Of a stretch of DNA of 64,000 nt, positions 58,790 through 64,000 are shown one piece after another. The notes under the pieces were generated by a model. It did not search any database. It was given only the letters and a program-made list of their open reading frames with translations, and had not been told where the DNA came from. The stretch comes from Marinitoga lauensis (GTDB taxonomy: Bacteria; Thermotogota; Thermotogae; Petrotogales; Petrotogaceae). Each line of letters opens with the position of its first letter. The first letter of the stretch is position 1. The DNA is taken from positions 62,001 to 126,000 of the forward strand of contig NZ_QHLX01000005.1 in NCBI RefSeq assembly GCF_004135675.1, written 5' to 3'. Made by a program: the position numbers and the translations under genes.

Positions 58790-60587
58790 ATGAATATAGG
58801 TAAATGGTTGTTTTCAAGTGGAGTTTTACATAGAGTTAGAAAACCAGCAAGATATATTGGTGGTGAATATAATGATATTATAAAAAATTCAAGAAATAAG
58901 ATAAGAATAGGACTGATGTTTCCGGATTTATATGAAGTTGGTATGTCACACACAGGATTTCAAATATTATTTCACTCTTTTAATTCAAAAGAAAATGTAT
59001 TTGCTGAAAGGATATTTTTACCATGGAAAGACATGATATCTGAAATGGAAAAGGCAAACATACCCTTATATACATTGGAAACTTATACACCAGTAAAAAA
59101 TCTTGATTTAATCGGAATAACTCTTCAATATGAATTATCATATACAAATATTGTTCATGCATTGAAGTTAGCTGAAATACCAGTGTTTTCAAAGGATAGA
59201 GTTGAAACTGATCCGATTATTATAGCAGGTGGGCCCAGTGCTTCAAATCCGGAACCAATAGCTGATTTTATTGATGCTTTTTATAATGGTGATGGAGAAG
59301 TGGTTGTTGATGATATAATAAACATATTATCGTCAAACTTAAATAGAGAAGAAAAAATAAAGAAATTACATGAAACCCGGGATTTTATGTACCAAAATAC
59401 TATAATTTAAAAGAAAATAATGTTGGACTCATAGTTCCAGAATATGAAAAACGTATAAAAATAAGAAAAATAAAGGATCTAAACAAAGCAGAATTTCCAA
59501 CAAAGCAAATAGTACCAAAGATAAAAACTATTCATAACAGAGCAATAGTTGAAATAATGAGAGGGTGCAATAGAGGTTGTAGATTTTGTCATGCTGGTTT
59601 TTATTATAGGCCTGTTCGCGAAAGAACAACGGAGAAAATTATAAGATTATCACTAAAGACTCTTGAAGAAACAGGATATAATGAAATTTCGTTATTATCA
59701 TTAAGTACTCTTGATTATAGTGACTTAGAAACCGTTTTAAATGAACTAGAACCATTTTTAAAAGAAAATAGAATATCTATATCCTTACCTTCCAGTAGGG
59801 TTGATAAATTTGGATTGGAAATAGGGAGTAAAATATCAGGAGCCAGAAAAACGGGGTTAACTTTTGCTCCTGAAGCAGGTTCTCAGAGATTAAGAGATGT
59901 AATTAATAAAAATATTACAGAAAAAGAAATACTTGATGTAGCAGAATATGCGAAAAAAGCTGGTTGGAGAAGAATAAAATTATATTTTATGATAGGTCTT
60001 CCAACAGAGACAGAAGAAGATGTAAAAGCAATAGTGGAATTAACAAAAAAAATAAAAAAACATACCAGAATAAAAGACATTACGGTGAATGTATCTATTT
60101 TTATTCCAAAACCACACACTCCTTTTGAAAAAGAAAGGTTTTATCAACCAAAAGAAATAAAAGAAAAAATAAAGATATTAAATGAAGTAAGAAAATTTGC
60201 TAAATTAAAAGTTCATGATCCTTATGTGAGTTTAATTGAAGCTCTTTTATCACGGGAGATAGAAAAATATCAGAATTAATATATAAAGTTGCTATTGAAG
60301 AAAATGCGATATTTGATGAATGGGATGAAGAATTTGATTTTAGAAAATGGGCTAGAAAAATAAATGAATTAGGAATAGATACAAAGAAATATCTTGGAGA
60401 TTTAAAAACAGATGATTTACCCTGGAAAATAATAGATATTTTAATTAAAGAAGAGTTTTTAAATAAAGAAATTGAAAATGCAAAAAAAGAGAAAATTACA
60501 GAAGATTGTAGGTGGGATGTATGTACATTGTGTGGAGTATGTATGAAAACAGGATTAACCAATAATCTTTCGAAGGTGATAAAATGA
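58790..60587 (+). CDS. B12-binding-domain radical SAM protein of the TIGR03960 type (two apparent frameshifts)
   Basis: The corrected length is about 599 residues. The N-terminal half (GLMFPDLYEVGMSHTGFQILF, LDLIGITLQYELSYTNIVHAL, IIAGGPSASNPEPIADFIDAF) is a cobalamin-binding-like domain. The radical SAM core has EIMRGCNRGCRFCHAGFYYRPVR (Cys-x3-Cys-x2-Cys) and LTFAPEAGSQRLRDVINK. The tail has CRWDVCTLCGVC. Breaks at the CCC near 59378 (ETPGFYVPKYYN) and the GGG near 60255 (LSRGDRKISELIY) are each one base short. The family often accompanies a DUF2344 protein or RNase E/G, absent here. ATG 58790 follows GGGAGGAAATTTA. Confidence 0.88.
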
Positions 60588-61351
60588 TAGAGTTTAAATT
60601 TTTAAATGAAAAAATAATAGAAGTAGGAAAAAAGCTTTTAGAATGGAGAGAAAACGAATTTACCGTTAGTTCTAAAAGTTCTAAACACGATCTGGTTACA
60701 TCGCTTGATTTAAAAGTACAGGAATTTTTATACAACTCATTGACTCAGAGGTTTCCGGAAATAGGTTTTTTAGGTGAAGAAAGTGGAATGAATAAGAAAC
60801 CAGAAACAAAAGGTTATTGGGTTATAGATCCTATAGATGGTACAGTTAATTTTTCAAAAATGTTGCCGATGTTTTGTATATCAGCAGCGTATGTTGAAAA
60901 TGACGAACCAAAATATGGTATAATATATGCCCCGGTAATGAATCAAATAATTGTAGCAGAAGAAAACAAAGGAGTTTCTTTAAATGGAGAGAAGATAAAA
61001 CCTAATTGGGCAAAAAAATTGGATGATGCCATGATTTCAATGGGAAATATAAAAGGTAAAACATATAAATATTTTGAAGCATTAGAAACAAAAGTTATGA
61101 GAATAAGATTATTGGGTACAGCAGCTTTGCAAATCGCCTATGTTGGTACAGGAAATTTTGATGCATTTATTTCTGTTAAAGGAAATTCATGGGATGTAGC
61201 AGCTGGATATATCATAGTAAAAGAATCAGGTGGCATAATTACAGATTATTATGGCAATCCTACCAGTATATTCAATAAGAAAAATTTATATTCTAACCCA
61301 TATATTCATGAGGATTTAATGAAGGCTATAAATACTATAAATAAATCTTAA
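60584..61351 (+). CDS. Inositol monophosphatase family protein (SuhB-like)
   Basis: A 255-residue magnesium-dependent phosphatase. LVTSLDLKVQEFLY, FLGEESGMN, WVIDPIDGTVNFSKMLPMFC and GNSWDVAAGYIIVKESGG are the IMPase motifs with all metal ligands. Bacterial members can also dephosphorylate fructose-1,6-bisphosphate, NADP or histidinol phosphate, so the physiological substrate is uncertain. The ATG overlaps the radical SAM gene's stop (AAAATGA) and lies in the same transcription unit. Confidence 0.92.
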   Translation: MIEFKFLNEKIIEVGKKLLEWRENEFTVSSKSSKHDLVTSLDLKVQEFLYNSLTQRFPEIGFLGEESGMNKKPETKGYWVIDPIDGTVNFSKMLPMFCISAAYVENDEPKYGIIYAPVMNQIIVAEENKGVSLNGEKIKPNWAKKLDDAMISMGNIKGKTYKYFEALETKVMRIRLLGTAALQIAYVGTGNFDAFISVKGNSWDVAAGYIIVKESGGIITDYYGNPTSIFNKKNLYSNPYIHEDLMKAINTINKS

Positions 61352-61375
61352 AAATTATTACGGGGGTGTGATGTT

Positions 61376-62449
61376 GTGAAAGCTTTGATATTGTGTGCAG
61401 GGAAAGGCACAAGATTAAGACCATTAACCTTTACAAATGCAAAACCACTGATTCCTATTGCTAATAAACCAACTATTGTATATAGTCTGGAAATGATAAA
61501 AGAAGCAGGAATCAACGAAGTTGGAATTGTGGTTAATCCGGATAACAAAAAAGATTTTGAAGAGACATTGGGTAATGGGTCACAATTGGGTTTAGAAATT
61601 ACTTATATTGTTCAGGAAGAACCAAAAGGATTAGCTCATGCTGTTGCAATTTCTGAGGAATTTTTAAAAGATGAAGAATTTTTAATGTATTTAGGAGATA
61701 ATCTGGTTACAGTTGATCTTGGGAAATTTGTAAGAGAATTCAACAATAAAAATATGGATTCATTTATTTTATTAACTCCTGTAGAAGACCCTTCAAGGTT
61801 TGGTATAGCAATTATTGATGATGGACAGGTAAGAAAGGTTGTAGAAAAGCCGAAAGAGCCGCCATCGAATTTGGCTATAATTGGTGTATATATATTTAAG
61901 CCAATAATATTTGAAGCAATAAAAAATATAAAACCTTCATGGAGAGGTGAATTAGAAATAACGGATGCAATTCAATGGCTTCTTGAAAATGAGAAAAATG
62001 TTGGAGCTCATATTGTATATGGTTGGTGGAAAGATACAGGTAAGCCAGAAGATTTGATAGAAGCAAATAGAAAAGTATTGGAGCAGTTAAAAGAAAGCTC
62101 AAATGAAGGAATAATATATGAAAACTCAACTGTACATGGAAATGTTATAATAGGTAAAGGAACCAGAATATTAAATAGTGTAATTAGAGGGCCAATTATA
62201 ATAGGTGAAAATGTGTTGATTTCCGATGCATATATAGGACCATATACAAGTATAGGCTCAAATGTCACTATTGAAAATGCAGAGATAGAAAATTCAATAA
62301 TACTTGATAGGGCTACTATAGCGAATCTTGATACAAGATTGGATTCAAGTGTTATAGGTGCCAATGCAACAGTTGTTCATTCTGAACGAAAACCAAAAAC
62401 AATAAAATTAGTAGTGGGCGATTATTCAAAAATTGAAATTCCAAAATAG
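61376..62449 (+). CDS. Glucose-1-phosphate thymidylyltransferase-like nucleotidyltransferase, long form
   Basis: A 357-residue sugar nucleotidyltransferase. MKALILCAGKGTRLRPLT is the nucleotide loop, with EPKGLAHAVAISEEFL, FLMYLGDNLV, LLTPVEDPSRFGIAII, VVEKPKEPPSNLAIIGVYIF and WRGELEITDAIQWLLE following the RmlA/TIGR01208 pattern. The C-terminal ~110 residues (NSTVHGNVIIGKGTRILNS and IRGPIIIGENVLISDAYIGP) are a left-handed beta-helix, as in the long archaeal/Actinobacterial type. The start is GTG 61376 after GGGGGTGTGATGTT. It probably makes dTDP-glucose or another NDP-glucose; nucleotide preference is unproven. Confidence 0.88.
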   Translation: MKALILCAGKGTRLRPLTFTNAKPLIPIANKPTIVYSLEMIKEAGINEVGIVVNPDNKKDFEETLGNGSQLGLEITYIVQEEPKGLAHAVAISEEFLKDEEFLMYLGDNLVTVDLGKFVREFNNKNMDSFILLTPVEDPSRFGIAIIDDGQVRKVVEKPKEPPSNLAIIGVYIFKPIIFEAIKNIKPSWRGELEITDAIQWLLENEKNVGAHIVYGWWKDTGKPEDLIEANRKVLEQLKESSNEGIIYENSTVHGNVIIGKGTRILNSVIRGPIIIGENVLISDAYIGPYTSIGSNVTIENAEIENSIILDRATIANLDTRLDSSVIGANATVVHSERKPKTIKLVVGDYSKIEIPK

Positions 62450-62459
62450 AGGGATTTAT

Positions 62460-64000
62460 ATGCTGGATAAAATTAAGGTATTATATAGGGAAATATATAA
62501 AAACTCACAAACAGAAGTTCTTGAAAAAATAATAGATTTTTTAAAAAATGAAAAAAGATTTTTTATAGATAAGAATGTTGATAAATATTGGTATAAAAAA
62601 GCTGTAATATACTCTCTTTATGTAGATCTATATGCAGGAGATTTCAGAAAATTATCATCTAAAATAGAATATTTATATGATCTTGGAGTAAATGCAATAT
62701 GGTTATTACCTGTGTTGGATTCTCCTCTTATGGATCAGGGATTTGATATTAAAAATTATTATAAAATAAGAGAAGATTTAGGAACCAATGAAGATTTTAA
62801 ATATTTTCTCGATAAAGCTCATGAAAAAGGTATAAAGGTTATTTTTGATATTGCTATAAATCACACTTCAAGTGAACATGAATGGTTTCAATCTGCGAAA
62901 AGTTCTAAAAATTCACCATATAGAGATTATTATATATGGAATGAAACAACAGAAAAATACAAAGAAGCCAGACTACTATTTAAAGGAATGGTGAATAGCA
63001 ATTGGGAGTATAATGAAGAAACCGGGGATTATTATTTTCATAGATTTTACCCGTTTCAACCTGATTTGAATTACAAAAATCCAGAAGTATTATTTGAGAT
63101 GCTTAAAGTTCTAGTATTCTGGAAAAAAATGGGTATAGACGGTTTTAGAATGGATGCTGCACCATTTTTATGGAAAGAAGATGGAACAAATTGCGAGAAC
63201 TTACCTCAAACACATAATATATTAAAAATTTTCAGACATTCATTGGATTATCTTCAAGAAGGGAGTATATTGGTAGCTGAAGCAAATTTAAGACCAAAAG
63301 ATGTTGTAAAATATTTTGGTAATGGTGATGAATGCCATGCGGGTTATCATTTTCCAATAATGCCAAAATTCTTTTTAACAATAGCAGAAAAAGATTATTC
63401 ACATATCTATGAAGCATTAAAAGAAAAAAATACGCCAGATATACCTGATAATTGCAGCTGGTTTACTTTTTTAAGATGTCATGATGAATTAACTCTTGAA
63501 TTCGTGACAGAAGAAGAAAGAAAAAAAATGAATCAATATTATTTAAGAGAATCATTATGGACATTTAGAGAAGGTGAAGGAATTTCAGGGAGATTATATG
63601 AGTTAATGAATAAAGATATTAGAAAAGTGTTATTATCATTTTCCATGTTATTTTCAACAGAAGGTTCTCCAATTATATATTATGGTGATGAAGTAGCGAT
63701 GGATAATGACTATGAATTTTATAATATGATGACAGAAAAAACAGGATTCAAAGATTCAAGGTTTTTAAATAGAGGTCCAATGGATTGGGACAAAATTGAA
63801 AAAGAATTAAAAGACAAAAACTCCAAAGAATATAGGACATTTAATGCAGTGAAAAGTATGTTGAAAATTAGAAAAGAAAACATAGAACTTTTTGAACAAA
63901 AAGGAGAAATTATTCCTGTGAAAGATAAATCCTTATACATAGTTAAGAAAAAATATGGGAATAAAATGTTATGGGCATTTCATAATTTGGCCGATGAAAG
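62460..64000 (+). CDS. GH13 alpha-amylase/trehalose-synthase-like enzyme (3' end outside window)
   Basis: At least 513 residues are visible. After ~50 residues of N-terminal helix, WYKKAVIYSLYVDLYAG and YLYDLGVNAIWLLPVLDSPLMDQGFDI begin the TIM barrel. Region I is VIFDIAINHTSSEHEWF, region II GFRMDAAPFLWKED with the nucleophile Asp, region III LVAEANLRP with the acid/base Glu, and region IV LRCHDELTLE with the third Asp. The pattern is near trehalose synthase/GH13 subfamily 16, though a glucosidase or transglycosylase is possible. No signal peptide, so intracellular. ATG 62460 lies 11 bases after the nucleotidyltransferase stop, following GAGGGAT. The frame is open to the window end. Confidence 0.88.
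   Translation, partial: MLDKIKVLYREIYKNSQTEVLEKIIDFLKNEKRFFIDKNVDKYWYKKAVIYSLYVDLYAGDFRKLSSKIEYLYDLGVNAIWLLPVLDSPLMDQGFDIKNYYKIREDLGTNEDFKYFLDKAHEKGIKVIFDIAINHTSSEHEWFQSAKSSKNSPYRDYYIWNETTEKYKEARLLFKGMVNSNWEYNEETGDYYFHRFYPFQPDLNYKNPEVLFEMLKVLVFWKKMGIDGFRMDAAPFLWKEDGTNCENLPQTHNILKIFRHSLDYLQEGSILVAEANLRPKDVVKYFGNGDECHAGYHFPIMPKFFLTIAEKDYSHIYEALKEKNTPDIPDNCSWFTFLRCHDELTLEFVTEEERKKMNQYYLRESLWTFREGEGISGRLYELMNKDIRKVLLSFSMLFSTEGSPIIYYGDEVAMDNDYEFYNMMTEKTGFKDSRFLNRGPMDWDKIEKELKDKNSKEYRTFNAVKSMLKIRKENIELFEQKGEIIPVKDKSLYIVKKKYGNKMLWAFHNLADE

Overview
This window is a strongly AT-rich bacterial chromosome segment that looks like the phylum Thermotogota, most likely the Petrotogaceae (Marinitoga or a relative). 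The evidence is the order metG-gyrA-archease-LexA-like-rpiB, which I recall from Thermotoga maritima, together with a Bacillus-like flagellar operon, a BamA/Omp85 protein, ThyX, QueH, an asymmetric ABC exporter like TM287/288, and paired DRTGG, CBS and HATPase genes. No phage, insertion sequence or CRISPR array was seen. No stretch longer than 300 bases is without a gene or RNA.

Layout. 1-5403 (-): glmU (cut by the window edge), ruvA, folC, valS. 5503-6759 (+): two unrecognised proteins, closed by a near-perfect convergent terminator. 6790-8357 (-): rplT, rpmI, infC (ATT start) behind a structured leader with an attenuator-like terminator, then a Lys-Trp-Gln tRNA operon. 8410-11363 (-): two ECF-type ATPases, a methyltransferase and a secreted protein. 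11389-12916 (-): SRP RNA and glnA with a 24-bp palindrome at its promoter. 12946-17115: a chemoreceptor (-) and a coiled-coil membrane protein ending in a zinc knuckle (+). 17173-19132 (-): tRNA-Arg, tRNA-Ser, proS. 19333-28807 (+): metG, gyrA, archease, a LexA-like protein, rpiB, two apparent pseudoenzymes (HDAC-like and AroB-like), SPOR, ComEA-like and queH. 28804-35606 (+): an RsbW-like ATPase with FapA, a TPR-like protein, thyX, and a DRTGG/CBS-HATPase/DRTGG/PHP/HATPase cassette. 35606-37873: bamA. 38047-51131: the flagellar operon motE/ylxF, fliK, flgD, flgE, flbD, motA, motB, fliL, fliM, fliY and a LolA-like gene. 51114-55613: an MBL-fold hydrolase (-) and a heterodimeric ABC exporter (+). 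55627-58608 (-): sugar ABC permeases and binding protein without an ATPase. 58790-64000 (+): B12-binding radical SAM protein, SuhB-like phosphatase, RmlA-like nucleotidyltransferase and a GH13 enzyme cut by the window end.

Most striking observation: fliK, the hook-length ruler gene, carries about ten near-identical tandem copies of a 213-bp (71-codon) unit. The corrected protein is about 1,199 residues. Unit gain or loss by recombination would change the ruler in discrete steps.

Major caveat: more than 30 single-base losses break reading frames, including those of essential genes (valS, proS, gyrA). Many sit in homopolymer runs. Restoring one base at each site gives full-length proteins of normal size, so they are most likely sequencing errors. 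Each affected gene is annotated here over its full corrected span.
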